Shown: positions 1-12,560, counted from the first letter of the stretch. The stretch: DNA of 64,000 bases from Suillus spraguei (GCA_016800925.1 JABCPU010000114.1:1-64000), one strand, 5' to 3'. Translations and numbers: made by a program. Notes: generated from the letters alone by a model not told the origin.

Positions 1-646
1 CCATCACTGATGGGCCTGATGAGTCATTTACCTCCTCAGGAAGAACCAAGCCATCATCCTCAACTCCATTTACCATCCAATGCTGGTAGTGAACGACACA
101 GGACCTCATGATCTGACCCCATTGCCATGGTTCATTCGGAATTTCGGTGTGTCCCATCCACCATGGAGTATCATAGCTGGGAATAATCCGGGATGGATGT
201 CCCGGAGCTGCGACATCATCAAACTGACATAGGTGGGATGAAAAGATGTGGTCTGGAACAGTGTTCCAGGTGAGCATGGGATACAATGTCAGGACATGAG
301 CGACGGGGCTTGGAACAACAGAAACGATGTTCCTTGCAGCTGAGTACTGCAGGAGTGGCGTAACAAATGTCTGTTGGAAATCTCAGCATTGCCCAAAAAA
401 GTCAGCCGGTCATCCGGTCATCAGTCACTTACATTGATTCCCATTGCACCCGGCTTTAAAGTACATGATCCGGGCAGAAGAGGGAGGGTTGTTAGCAGCC
501 TCCATCTGATATTGAGAGATACATGCGCGGATGCGCGATGCAGCCATATTCAAAGTACAAGAAATATCTTGAAGGTTCAGCTTCATGGGTTGCCAGTGAT
601 GTCCAGTATTTGGAGTGCCAGATGTGGATGCAGGAGTTTCAGGCAT
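1..646 (-). CDS. Unrecognised gene of the KDZ element, cut by the window edge
   Basis: A reading frame starts at an ATG at 646 and reaches a GTAAGT donor near 432. It resumes in frame after an AG near 379 (GCTGAG) and stays open to base 1, giving about 190 residues so far. The second exon is rich in Trp, Pro and His (for example WWMGHTEIPNEPWQWGQ). No family was recognised; no HxD iron-binding pattern of a TET/JBP oxygenase is evident in the visible part. It lies about 170 bp downstream of the transposase on the same strand, so it is probably cargo of the same element. The open frame, intron signals and amino-acid composition support a real gene, but the start could be further upstream. Confidence 0.45.
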
Positions 647-817
647 GGCTAATGCAAGAGTGTGACGCTGGGAATGACACTGACAGATGGTAAAGAGCTG
701 ATGATATGAGTCACTGATGGATGGATTAGAAATTCAAACTCCGACATGGGCTGACCCGGACAATTCCCGGGACTCAATGTTTGGGTGTCAAATATGCGTT
801 TCATCAGCAAAACAAAT

Positions 818-3800
818 TCATTCATGTGCACCATCGATCAACGAGGGCTGCAGGTCTTGAAATGCTGCCTGTGCATCCTGAGCTAGTAAGGAATACATTT
901 GAGACTGCCTTCCGGCATAGCATGCATGACCCGGAAGTTGTTTCAACAATGATTCCTGCATCCGGGCACCCCATGTGGTTGCCTTCCACAAGAAAAAGTT
1001 GCACGTCCAATCCATCTCTGATTGCACCAATGATATTTCTTCCATCCATCGATCCCGTAGTGCCTTTGCCCGAAGCCAATGAACTCGGTAAACTTGGGAT
1101 GGGTCCTGTCAGCTCACCACGGAATATATCAAGCATGCCCGAACTCACATTCCTCATTCCACGAATTTTCTGGACCCTCCATGTCGACTTCCACTGACCA
1201 GAACCAAGCGAGGGACTCATTTCGCTGACCTCGGGCGTTTGGATCGCCGATGGCAGTGCTGATTTTGAGCTGCTCGCGAAGCAGGGGTTTGTATTTCTGA
1301 AGCTGGTCTGGCCCCGGCTCAAGTTGTATCATTTGCTTCCTGGTTTTTGTATATATACTGGCATGTAGGGATACTGCCTGCTGCACTGATGTCACCTGGG
1401 ACCACGCTCGAGTTTTTAGGGCTTGAGATTTGGCTTGCCTAACTGTTGTTCGGAACAGGATAGCCTTGTTGCACAAGTGAATGCGGAGATTGTGCAGGGC
1501 ATCATTGGCCTGCCCTTCACGAAGGGACATCTCCAACGGAATCAGATCCTCTGCCATACAGCGTCTGCAATGTTCAACCCCGAGGTTTGATGGCAATGGA
1601 ATTATGGTGAGCTCAGGGGAGTTTGTCCATGCATCAGATGTCTCGGTGAAATCCGCCGGGTCATCATCGATATCGTCAAGAATATCTATGTTCAAGTCGT
1701 CAGGATCGTCATCTGCATCAAATCCCTCTCCCAGATGCGTAAGAGCAGACCGAGTGAATTCATCTATCTGGCCTTGAATACGATCGCGTTGCCGGGCGAT
1801 ATCTAATCTCTGTGTCTCCGTCGATCGTCTTCCAATTCTGCGGACCTCGATGAGCAATGCAATTTGAGCCTCTTCAATTGCCAACCCAATGGATATCCAT
1901 GTTGCCACAGATCTGCGAGAGGGTGCTGCATGACGGGCATTACCCGCTTCTAGTAGTCTAAGCTCGATCTCCTTTTTGCTTGGTGCTAAGTGAAAAATGA
2001 ATGCGGAGCTCCACGGAGACAAAGAATGTTAACTTACCCTTCTTGATATTGATTTCATATAAATCCATCGCCGCAGGATCCCTGATTCTCTTGGACTGAG
2101 CGACCATCTCGCTGGCTAACCATTGTGTCTTTAAATTGCCGGGTGCAGCTTCATCAAGTCTGTCGAAAGCCTTGCCACTTTCGGCGATGCCATTCTTCGC
2201 CAGCTTGTATTTCCGGCAAAGAGTCCTTTTCATGCGGATCATCTTGCAGAAATTGGAATCGTTCATCTGATAATCAAGACATTCCTTTCGGTGCGGGGAT
2301 GACATTCCCCGAGCGGCAGGGGAAATCAGGTTGAGACGCGCCCATAGGGTCTCCATGATCTCTCCATCAATCCGGCCAATGCCTTCAATAAAATTCGAAG
2401 CATATCGGACATAGCAACTGTCCTGATGTCCATGCACATGCCACAAACCGATTCCAGGAATGATGGTCAGTTCCGGTACCATGTCAAGGTATCGGCTTCG
2501 ATCCACCCGAACACGAAAGTGCTTGTTGTATTGACAATTAATGTCATAGAAGGTGACAGCCCTGGTAATGCCTTCCATGTTGTGCTGGGCAGCCTCACAA
2601 AGGTAGTCCATGTTCATTTGTCTGCAAATGATGCATGGTCAACTAGTGAATGTCGATTGGCATGTTTGGCTTGCCTTTCCCCTTTCTGAAAATCAACCAT
2701 CGAGTGAGGGACAAAGCACCCATGCCGGGCGCAGGCAACTCCCCCGATTCCTGTGGACTCGAGCTTGTGCCGCGCCGCATTTGCTTGATTGACCGCCCGG
2801 TGATTGTTGCAGCTCGATTTTTCCACCGTGTCAGCAGCCTCCGCAAGATGCATGTTATACCTGTCCTTTCCGACCATGAATCCAAGCCCATCTGAAAGCC
2901 AAACTTCATCGAGGGGATTAATGGGATGCAGGTGTTCAGCTTTGAAATTTCCGTCCATCACAAATGACCGGGTGTATTTCCAGCTTGGAGTTCTTATCAT
3001 CGCCGAGTTCACTTCGGTATTGAACATGACTCACTCATCAAGTGATTCATCCCCTGACAAAGATACATTAATCCCAGGCTGAGGACATGCCGGGCAAAAT
3101 AATGCAAGATCTCCTGCGTTCGGGATGTCAGAACGATGGCCATAGCCATGCCATTTCATGGTCTTCAACTGCCTCCACTGTCGAGCGACTCTCATGAGCT
3201 CTCTGTATCGATCCTTGCCACGGCCTGTGTCAACATCATGTCCTTTAGATGAAGCACAAATAGCATTACCGGAACAAGGTGTGGAAACATGCTCGAGGTC
3301 ATTCGCCGGAGCTTACTGTAATAGTTCATTGCGGAGGTGCCGCATTCAAGGTTGTCCAATAGAAAATCATCCAGCACTCCGAAGGTAAACACGGTCTTCG
3401 GCCTGTTAAACGATGCAGGGAAAAATCCATGCCGAAACATTTGAATGTCCGGACTCATGGCATTTGGACAATCGCAGCAGCGAACCTCGAGGCGGTGAAC
3501 TCCGGACTTGTCAACGATGACCATGGTGTTTTCCTTCGGCTGGAACTCAGGTCCCGACACAGACGGAAGATCTTCGGGCTCAAGCTGGTCTTCAGGTTCA
3601 TCTCCTTCGAACAAATCCCACCTATCTGTGAGCACCGGACATTGCTTGCCATCATGCCCGAGGTGTATGGTGAGTCCCACATGAGCGAGACAACTCCGCT
3701 CGAAGAATTGACCATTCCATTGACTGATCCAGTGGAAAGGATTGCAACGATGTTGACTCCTGCAACAGCCCGTGCAATAGAGAGGCTCGCCAAGACAATC

Positions 3801-4247
3801 TTGACATTTGTAGACCCCATCCTGGTGGCAGATGATGCATCTCCTGTCTTCTGGTGGAGCTTCTCGATCCAGGAGGTGATGCAGATATGATTCCTGCCTT
3901 GGCAGCCATTGCCTGAGGTAGTCATTTTGACTCTGCATTTTTTATATTGAGCTATAGTTTGAATGACACTCCAACATTTAACATGAACTTGCCATGGTTT
4001 TTGGGAGTTGCAATGGCTCAAATGAGCCTTGGTCTTGCTCGTAAGTATTGTCAGGAAAGTCATCCCAAGGAGGTGGTGCCTGAACAGGCTGAAGTGTTGG
4101 TGATTCTGGGGGAGAGTGAGGCATGGACCTGTAGGCTCGTCGTCTTGTGCTTGCAAGTGGGACCTTGACCCAAATCTTTCTACCCTTGCTGCCCCTTGCT
4201 TCTACCCTGTGGGATTTTTGCAATGGGGTGCATCTACCTATCTTCAT
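818..4247 (-). CDS. KDZ-superfamily (Kyakuja-Dileera-Zisupton) transposase
   Basis: Multi-exon DNA transposase expected to cut and paste the surrounding element in the nucleus. Exon 1 starts at 4,247. After an intron near 3,930-4,000 comes the CxC2-type cysteine cluster (CIICHQDGVYKCQDC, then CTGCCRSQHRC, about 3,830-3,740). The conserved core follows: SWKYTRSFVMDGNF, HNHRAVNQ-type and ARHGCFVPHSMVDFQKGE blocks (about 3,000-2,690), YDINCQYNKHF, WHVHGHQDSC, GRIDGEIMETLWARLN and ARGMSSPHR (about 2,560-2,290). The tail carries REGQANDALHNLR and DPNARGQRN (about 1,530-1,220), and a last exon ends at a stop at 818-820. Short introns with GTGAGT or GTAAGT donors sit near 3,015-3,055 and 1,985-2,037. 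The order matches full-length KDZ proteins and no internal stop was seen in the core, so it may be intact. The border of the last intron near 1,130-1,170 is uncertain. Confidence 0.9.
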
Positions 4248-4484
4248 CTTATTTTATAATGCTAATGTTGCAAGCAAAGCATCTGCTCAGGTGGAATGAA
4301 TTTTTATTACATTGTGGTGTCATACAGTCCTGCCGACTCATTACAAATTTATGTCCATTTATGGCTTCGGGACCAATATAGCTCAATTAAGCTACTGTTA
4401 GGCTTTTGTCAAAGATCAACTTCTGTCAATTCGTTCATTCTTCCACCTTGCTTATCCTCAGCCCATTCTGCAATTTGATTCACC

Positions 4485-6344
4485 ATGGCAAGGACGGGTC
4501 ATTCCACTCACTTGACTTCCGGCAGAAATAGGGCACGTCAACCACAGACACAGAAGCTCACGGAAAACGAAATTTCGGAGTTGAAGAACTACCTTCCTGA
4601 GTGGACCGCGGCCAAAAGGGGTGAGAAGCGAGGGGTTTTCACTGCAATTGCCAGGGCAGCCAGGTTGTTTGCTCCTAAAGTCGACCAAGGACAATGGAAA
4701 AAGAGGAAGCAGGTGATGCGTCTTCGTTGTGTTGAAAAACTACAATTTTAACATCTTATTCTTCCATCAACTCTCAGATGTATAACACTTGGTTGTTCAA
4801 CAACAAGAAAAGGAAGGAAAGGAAGGACATGATAAAGTATGGGAGGAAATGGACGCCTAGGATGGTGGTCTACCAGCAGAAGCGCGAAGAGGTGCTAAAG
4901 AGGATTGAGGACGAGTCCGGGGCAAAGCCGGGAGATCCCAGTATGTTCAAACATTATCAGGGGGCTGTGAAGAGAGTCATGGCTGAATTGGACGACGACG
5001 AGTTGGAGAAGGCAAAAGAAACAGCGGAAGAATGGTCAAACAGCTTTCCTCCTCCGGAGATACAAGCAGAAGTTGCTCGTAAGAAGGGACCGGCATATAT
5101 GGAGCACTTTTCGAAAGAGATGTGGAGGCAATGCGGGATGAGAGTTTTTGTGTTGTCAGCTTGGAAGAATGAACAGGGAGAGGTTCTGTTCGGGATGTAA
5201 GTCAATTGTGTCCGTCATCGCCGATCTTGGATCTCAATATATGTGTGCAGGCATGATGATAATGAGGCATTAGGAGATGGGGACAGCTTCATGAAGACTA
5301 AGGACTGGGAGGACATTGAGCCAGTATGGCAGGAGTACGCCCAGGAACAGTTCGGTGAGTGTTTGAACTTTGGATGCAAGAATGAATTCGTTGATCATCA
5401 CAATGATAGGTGCCGGGGCACAGGACGGAGGACGACAGGTCAAGGGAGGTCGCAAAAGAGTCAGAAAACCAGCTTTGGAACTCGACACAGATGGAAATGG
5501 GATGCCGTTGCTTCCAGACATCACGGAAACAAAACTTGAGGAGAAGAAAGCCATAGTCAGGGCGTTTCTTACATCGCACTACAGTGAGTCTTTCGTGGCA
5601 ACATCTGAGATGTTGCTGAATGTGTGGACACAGGAATATGTTCCGGGAATGACAAGGCTGTCGTGCCATGGAGTGCCCTCGTACAAAGTCAGGATGACTT
5701 TGTGGCAAGGAAGTATCTTCCGGCGATATTGACCTGAAGGAGCCTTCGAAGTTGCAAAGCTGGGACACAAGGCCTTGCTCCAATTTCTGGTATGCTCAGC
5801 AGGAACAGGAAAAGATTCAACATTTCTGTTCAAAGCATGGAAGAACAAGGATGGGGACATGGTACCATCTGTGGCATCCGGCAAGTCGCCATCGCATCTG
5901 ACTCGTCAAGTGAGAATGCAGAAGAGTGGAACTCTCCGAAGGCCCCGGGATCCATCAACCGAAGCCGAGAGTGGATACCGACAGTGAAACTCATGACAAG
6001 GAGGATGACATTGATGATGACTCGGCTGATGGTCGATCCCCACTGAAGAACCCAGACAAATAGCACACCCATCTTCAGCACCCAAGGAGACAGAAGTTCC
6101 ATGTTCAATGCCAGAGCCTCGCCCAGCCAGGCCGGCCAAGGCAGGTGCACTTTTGACATCACGGATGGGCGACCTCCTGGCCGGGATCACTGAGGAAGTG
6201 GAAGAGAGGAACGCATCGCCGGAACCAAGGAGTATACAGGGCAAGAAAGCTGTCATTGAACCATCCGCAAGGACCACCCGGAGTAAGTCTCAAAAGCCGG
6301 TAGAGAGTACACTTCGAGTAACCAGGGCAAGGGGAAGGAAATAA
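4485..6344 (+). CDS. KDZ-element cargo gene 1, unrecognised basic protein, probably frameshifted
   Basis: Clear exons at 4,485-4,712, 4,778-5,196, 5,251-5,354 and 5,410-5,583, joined in phase across GT-AG introns, with a further exon from 5,634. The N-terminal half is strongly basic and charged (MARTGHSTHLTSGRNRARQ; NNKKRKERKD; YGRKWTPRMV), with helical Lys/Glu-rich stretches and a conserved-looking segment WRQCGMRVFVLSAW. No catalytic domain was recognised. In the 5,634 exon the frame SGNDKAVVPWSAL...KYLPA hits a stop at about 5,732. The plausible continuation (DLKEPSKLQSW...) is in another frame, so a one- or two-base indel near 5,725 probably breaks the gene. The last open stretch, 6,108-6,344, is Arg/Pro-rich. 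It is divergent to the transposase, 237 bp apart, so the two probably share a promoter region. The function is unknown; nucleic-acid binding is only suggested by charge. Confidence 0.6.
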
Positions 6345-6465
6345 TGTACATATACCAAACTGCCCCATGTTTACCACATTTTCATCATTTGTCACACTTC
6401 TTAAAACACAGTGTCCACTTCCAAAATGTTGAATCCTAAGCACCGAGTTCCGGACGTATCCTGAT

Positions 6466-6837
6466 CACCGAGTTCCGGACGACTCCCGATCACCGAGGTC
6501 CGGCACCCAAGTATCAATCATTGGTAGTTGGTAATAGAGATTAGGGTTTGTGCATCATCTAAAATACATTGGAACTGTCATTGATATACATGAAAAATTC
6601 AGTGGTTCACATGATTTAAGTATGTGAATGAAAATCCAAATATCACGAAACCCGATCACCGAGTTCCGGATGAATCCCAATCACCGAGCTCCGGACCCCG
6701 GGAATCAATAATTGGCTGTTGGAATGGGACAATTGGGTGTGTGCATCATCTAAAATCAATTGGAAATGTCATTGTTATACATTAAAAATTCAGTGGTGTA
6801 CATGATGTAAGTATGTGAATGAATATCCAAATATTTA
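6466..6837. repeat. Tandem duplication, two diverged copies of about 190 bp
   Basis: Two head-to-tail copies (about 6,466-6,648 and 6,651-6,837). Each begins with short CCGATCACCGAGTTCCGGA-type repeats and continues with a shared AT-rich tail (GTGCATCATCTAAAAT; AATTCAGTGG; AAGTATGTGAATGAA; ATCCAAATAT). The end of the second copy touches the stop codon of the gene on the minus strand. It lies between two convergent cargo genes. Confidence 0.75.
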
Positions 6838-7850
6838 CATATGGGGTTGATCATCACACTTTTCAATGAGGGTATCTAATACAAGCAGCAATTCAGAGCT
6901 CATCTGTTTGGCCCTTTGCAACCTCCGGAGGTCCATATCAGCTCTTCTGAGTTTGTCGGATGTGTCAGCCCAAGCCACTCGGAATGGTCGGTCGGCCTCG
7001 AGGAGTTGATGTACGGTAGGCTCCGGAAGATGGCCATGACGCTGTTGGTAATGGTCCAGGCGATCCAGAATTGATTCAACTTCAAGAAAATTAGCAGAAT
7101 CATACATGATGAACAATTAAATACTCACATTCTGTTTGATCATATGACCCTAGGGGCATGAACTCCCTAAGCATGGCACGCAGGTCTTCATTGCTGAGTT
7201 CCGGTATGGGGGACTGACATTTAGGAGGTGTTGCATGTGCTTGGGACATCACATCAACAATAAAAATGAGATTGTATGAGTGAACTCACCTGGAATTGCT
7301 ATTCCTGGGATAGCCGGAGCATCAGTCTCAACATCAGCACATTCCGGTGCTTCATCACAATCAATAAGATCATCATCAGGCCCTAGGTACAAGTCCGGAT
7401 CGTTGAACAAAGGCAGTTCCTCAGGCTGAGCCGGGCATAAATGATCTGGATGGATTGAATGAACATCCACAGTTGGACTATCTAAAGGTGAAGTGAGAAA
7501 CCTACCAGAAACTGCATCCAAGACATCCGGACACCTGATGACCCAGAATCATAGTCGATCTCATCATCCGGCCCAAGGTATACATCTTCACTTGGATCTA
7601 ATAAATGTCCAGTCAATTGTAAGATAAACTCAAAGCAACACATACCTGATGAAATCCGGGACTCAGTCTCATCATCCGGCCCAAGGTATACATCATCCAG
7701 TGCATCTGGTCCATCTCCGGTCAATTGAGAGCTGTACTGAAAGTACAACATACCTAGTGAAATCCGGGACTCGGTTGAATCATCCACATCCATTGAGTTG
7801 TATTCAGTGACCGGAGGTTCATAAAATCTGACTGCTGGTTGAGATCTCAT
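6835..7850 (-). CDS. KDZ-element cargo gene 2, acidic protein with tandemly duplicated exons
   Basis: Six exons read in phase: 7,754-7,850, 7,646-7,714, 7,535-7,597, 7,290-7,481, then about 7,130-7,225 and about 6,835-7,084, giving roughly 200 residues. Exons 2 and 3 each encode the motif DVYLGPDDE, and exon 4 has DLYLGPDDD. Exon 1 and exon 2 both end ESRIS. The internal exons are multiples of three in length and all splice in phase 1, so they can be duplicated without breaking the frame. The acidic N-terminal half is followed by PIPELSNEDLRAMLREFMP and a helical C-terminus (ILDRLDHYQQRHGHLPEP, LRRADMDLRRLQRAKQ) that may be a coiled coil. No known family was recognised. It is convergent with gene 1 and divergent from gene 3, and no frameshift was seen. 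Confidence 0.65.
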
Positions 7851-8069
7851 GATGTCTGATCAACTGATCAAACTGATTGATAACTGATAACTTCGAAGTT
7901 CAACACATGGCTGGCAACGGCCGAAAGTTGAACCACGACCAAACAAAGACAAACAATCAACGCTTATCAAGATTGTCCTTCAATTGTCTGGTTTCTTTTG
8001 AAACTTCATCCAAGTGATCACAGATTTCAAACTTATCTCAAGCTTTTCACATCTTTCAAGTCAATCCAA

Positions 8070-10209
8070 ATGTCTACTTCAGTTGAAACCTCTTTGGCCA
8101 GTCTCAAGGCAACCACTGCTCAGATTGTGGGCATCATCGCCGGGGCTCGGCTCATGCCTGCCGGCACTGGCCAAGCCCACCTTGCTCTGACAGCACAAGT
8201 CACTAATCTTGTGGTAAGTACCATTCATGTGTTAATTTTACTTTTGGTTTTTCTCAGATCTGGGTAGGCTGAGATTGTCCGGGAGCATGAGAAAGGGCCT
8301 TACATGCCCGGCATCATTGCATCCTGCTCCAAGGAGTTGATGAGAGTCAGGTCCATGACTCCCCGGGTGTGGCCCAACTGGCACAGCATCGGTCATGATG
8401 ACCCCCGGGTGTTGAAACACTCCTGGCGCAGCAAGATTCGCGCCTGGGAGGCGTTAGGTGACCATTCAGGTGATCTCCCTGTCATGCCTAACCCTTCCAT
8501 TGGCCCAATCACTGTGGACCTTCCCTCCCCACCCGTCATCGCCAGCAATGTCGCTGGTTCTTCCACCCACGCCACCTCCGAGCTCCGGGACAAAGGAAAA
8601 GGTAAGGCGGTTGTTGCTGACCCAGAGCCGGAGGTGGAAGGGAGCAGGAAGAGGAAGTCCCCCATGATGTCTGGACACTCTTCCTCACCTCCGAAGTCGG
8701 CCAAGAAGGGTCGCAAGCGGGTCAAGGCAACTCGCCATGTCAAGCAGAATGTGCTTGTGGAGTCGGAAGATGATGAAGACACAATTGTTCAGGTATGTCG
8801 TCCAGCTCATTGTTTTCATTCTCTCAATTTTCTGTAGCCTATTTCGAGTGGAGTGCCGGCGCTCAACGTTCCCCGGCCTTCCACAATTGGTGTAGGGACG
8901 CCTCATTCCCCTCGTTCACCACGTTCCCCAAAGAAGCAATTGTTTGGTCCTGCTTCAGTAAGTAATATTTAGTTGTCCGGCACTTGGAAAAATGCTTATA
9001 TATCATCAGCTCATTGCCGGCAGTCCACCCAAGGTGATGGTGAGTCATGATTCTTTGTCCGGACCTCCCGCCTGTACTTACCCATTGTCAGGCCACCTCC
9101 GGCAGTCGTCCGGAGGTTGTGGAGACCCCCCAGGCAATGTCCAGCACTCCGGCTGAGGAACCTGCAGTCATGGATACAGGTGATATTCTCATTCCCGGCC
9201 CAGTGAGTACTCTAATGAATTCCAATGAGTCCATCAACTAATGGAACCCACAGAACAACCCCTGCCATTATTGCACCCAGGAGAAGTGGCCCTGCGCCAC
9301 TCGGTTGGACAGGAGGACCCGTGCCCCATGTTTGTCGTGCGTCCGCTGCGCCACCAAGAAGATCAAATGTGTCCCAGCATCCATGGGATCCCCGCCAAAA
9401 CGTATTCGAGGGAAGTCAACCACCCGGCAGGCTCGCTCCAGGACACCTTCCAGAGCTCCCTCCAATGCGCCGGCTGCCTCGCAGTCCGAAAGCCCGAACT
9501 CGCAGTCAATCTCGTGGCCCCTCCGGCACTCCAGCTGTCCCTGCTGTTACCACACCCAAGGCACAGTCCCGTGGGCGCAGCAAGACAATCACTGCCCCCA
9601 AGACACCTGCACCTGCACCAGCTTGTGAGTCACCCCAATTGTCTATGACCATCTGACCTTATCTTTCACTTAGCTATTCCGTCTTCAAGCGCCCCAGTGC
9701 CTCGTCCGGCACTCGATGTGCCCATGCCGGATCTCCATTCCATGGCAATTGCGATTCGGGATGGTGCCGCTCGAATTGCTCTTCTTGAGGCTCGTGTGGC
9801 GGAGCAGGATGGTAAGATTGATTCCCTGCAACGCCTCCATGAGGGCCTTCGTCGCAAAGTCATGGACCGGCACCCTTCATTTCCACTTCCCGACTCTCCT
9901 GTCAATGCAACCTTTTTGCTTGATCAATCCGTCCCCCTGGCCATCTCACCCCTCCCATCTGCACTTGCTCCCCTCATTGACTTGGATATGGCAGGAATGG
10001 AGCCTCCATCTCCGAAAGTCCAGCCTGCATCTATCATTGAGGGTCTCATATTTGAGCTGAGCCAGATTCAGCCTGAGGGTCCACAAACGTCCGGCGAACT
10101 TGTGGACCCAGATGATCCGGGCAACCTTGTCCCAGAATATGATTCTGATGATATGGATGTTGAGGTGAAGGTTGAACCCTCTGCTGATGAGGGTGAAATG
10201 GCTACATAA
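8070..10209 (+). CDS. KDZ-element cargo gene 3, protein with internal Zn(II)2Cys6-like cluster
   Basis: The ATG at 8,070 opens exon 1 (to 8,213). Exon 2 is 8,268-8,792 and exon 3 is 8,838-8,957. Small exons follow near 9,024 and 9,104-9,202, then about 9,247-9,625, and the last exon is about 9,671-10,209. The centre holds two basic Ser/Pro-rich stretches (KKGRKRVKATRHVKQ) and then CHYCTQEKWPC...CVRCATKKIKC. Its spacing C-x2-C-x6-C-x14-C-x2-C-x6-C resembles a fungal binuclear zinc cluster, but it lies mid-protein instead of at the N-terminus. A helical segment (IALLEARVAEQDGKIDSLQ) that could form a coiled coil and an acidic tail (DMDVEVKVEPSADEGEMAT) follow. The cysteine frame and the frame of the last exon differ by one base between about 9,350 and 9,480, so one indel or an unseen splice is present. 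Likely a DNA-binding accessory protein, by inference only. Gene-end homologues recur at 48,690 and 49,670. Confidence 0.6.
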
Positions 10210-10289
10210 TTGTAGGTTCATAGATGTATATACAATGTTTGAATGAATGTCAGTGCTGGATGCCAAGTCCTGACATCCGGAACTGGACA

Positions 10290-12560
10290 ATGGAGATTCA
10301 CAATTGATATTTCGCGACTTCCGGATATCCAGCTACCTGAACCACAACACACAATTTAAACAATTTGAAACATCTCTGTCGAGTTACCTTGTGCCGGGTG
10401 CCGGGTCACATTGTGAAACACATCATTCCATATATCTGAAGTGCCGAACCCTGGACCCCAGGACCCTGGAGTTGGGACTCATCACCATGTGACAGATATC
10501 GATCCACATATTTGATGTGCTGAACCCCGAACTCCGGCACTCGGGAGTTAGAACAATATGAGGCAATACAAAGATATTGATTTACACATGTTCAGTGCCG
10601 AACCCCGAACTCCGGCACCCGGCACTCGGGACTGGGGCCGTGGAACTTATAACAATGTGAAAGATGTCGATGCACATTTTCTATCACTGACCCCCGAACC
10701 CCGGCACCCGGGAGTGAGAAACATGTGAGGCAATACCAAGATATTGATTTACACGTTGGGAGTGCGAACCCCGAACTCCGGCACCCGGCAGTTGGGAATC
10801 TGGACTCGGGACTCATAACCATGTGAAAGATATTGATCCACATATTTAACCACCCAACCCCGAACCCCAGCACCCAGGAGTGAGAACATTGTGAGTCAAT
10901 ACAAAGATATCGATGTACACATGTTGAATGCCGAACCCCGAACTCCGGCACCCGGCACTCGGGACTCGGGACGTGGTACTCATAACACTGAGACAGATAT
11001 CGATCCATATATTTTCACACCTTTACACATGTGGAGTGCCGAACCCCGAGCTCCGGCACCCGGGAGCTAGCACAATGTGAGGCAATACCATGATATTGAT
11101 TTACACAGTTGAGTGCCGAACCCCGAGCTCCGGCACCCGGGAGTGAGCACAATGTGAGGCAACACCATGATATTTATTTACACAAGTTGAGTGCCGAACA
11201 CCGAGTGCCGGGTGCCGGAGCTCGGGGTTCGGCACTCAACTTGTGTAAATCAATATCATGGTATTGCTCACATTGTGCTAGCTCCCGGGTGCCGGAGCTC
11301 GGGGTTCGGCACTCCACATGTGTAAATCAATATTATGGTATTGCCTCACATTGTGCTAACTCCCGGGTGCCGGAGCTCGGGGTTCGGCATCAACATGTGT
11401 AAATCAATATTATGGTATTGCCTCACATTGTGCTAACTCCTGGGTGCCGGAGCTCGGGGTTCGGCACTCAACATGTGTAAATCAATATTATGGTATTGCC
11501 TCACATTGTGCTAGCTCCCGGGTGCGGAGCTCGGGGTTCGGCACTCAACATGTGTAAATCAATATTCTGGTATTGCCTCACATTGTGCTAGCTCCCGGGT
11601 GCCGGAGCTCGGGGTTCGGCACTCAACTTGTGTAAATCAAACTCATGGTATTGCCTCACATTGTGCTCGCTCCCAGGTGCCGGAGCTCGGGGTTCGGCAC
11701 TCAACATGTGTAAATCAATATTATGGTATTGCCTCACATTGTGCTAACTCCCGGGTGCCGGAGCTCGGGGTTCGGCAGTCAAAACAATGTGAAAGTCCTC
11801 GATCCACATATTGTATGTGCCGAACCCCGAACTCCGGCACCCGGCACTCGGGACTCGGACTTCCGAGCTCCGGCACCCGGCACCCGGCACTCGGCACTCG
11901 GCACTCGGGACTTGGTACTCATAATGTGAAAGATCTTGAGCAACATATTGTCAGTGCTGATCCCTGAACCCCGGCACCCAGCACTCGCCACTCGGGACTC
12001 AGAACAATGTGAGGCAATAGACACCTATTGATCCACACATTCTAAGTGCCGAACTCCAAACTCCAAAATCTGGTAGTCTACTATTTAGGGGTTCGCAGTT
12101 CGGTACTCTGGCTTTTGCACTTGAGACCGAAAACAGTGTGAGGCAATAAAATGACTTTGATCTACACATTTTTGGTAGATATCTTTTTCATCTCAAATCT
12201 TGAATCTCGAGTGCCGAACCCCAAATCCCGAAATCTGGTAGTCTACAATTTCGGGGTTCGGTCCTCGGGACTCAGACACATGTCAGGCAACAACAAAACT
12301 TTGATCCACACATTTTTGGTAGATGTCTGTTTTGTCTCAAATCTCGAGTTTCTAGTTTCTAGTTTCGGTACTCTGCACCTGCACCCGGCACTCGGCACTA
12401 GATGACTCCACACATGGACTTTAAATCTTTCACCTTGTGTGTTGTGTTTCGGGTGTCCGGGTATCTGGAATTCAGGAAATCTCTAGTTTGCATCTCCAGT
12501 TTTGAGTTCCTGGATTCGGGACTTGGTACCCGGCACCCGGCACCTCAATTATCGATGAAT
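10290..12560. repeat. Subterminal repeat field of the KDZ element, with an orientation switch
   Basis: About 2.3 kb of imperfect repeats, each built of a GC core (GTGCCGAACCCCGAACTCCG GCACCCGG-like) and an AT spacer (AATGTGAGGCAATACAAAGA, TATTGATTTACACA). Units run in one direction up to about 11,205 and in the reverse complement from about 11,206 to 11,790, where near-identical copies of about 103 bp repeat several times. The first direction then resumes. The open frames here are repeat artefacts. The field matches 52,240-53,820. Confidence 0.85.

Noticed and set aside
1..646. TET/JBP oxygenase as KDZ companion
   Set aside because: Such genes often travel with KDZ transposases, but no HxD or other diagnostic motif is visible in the part inside the window.
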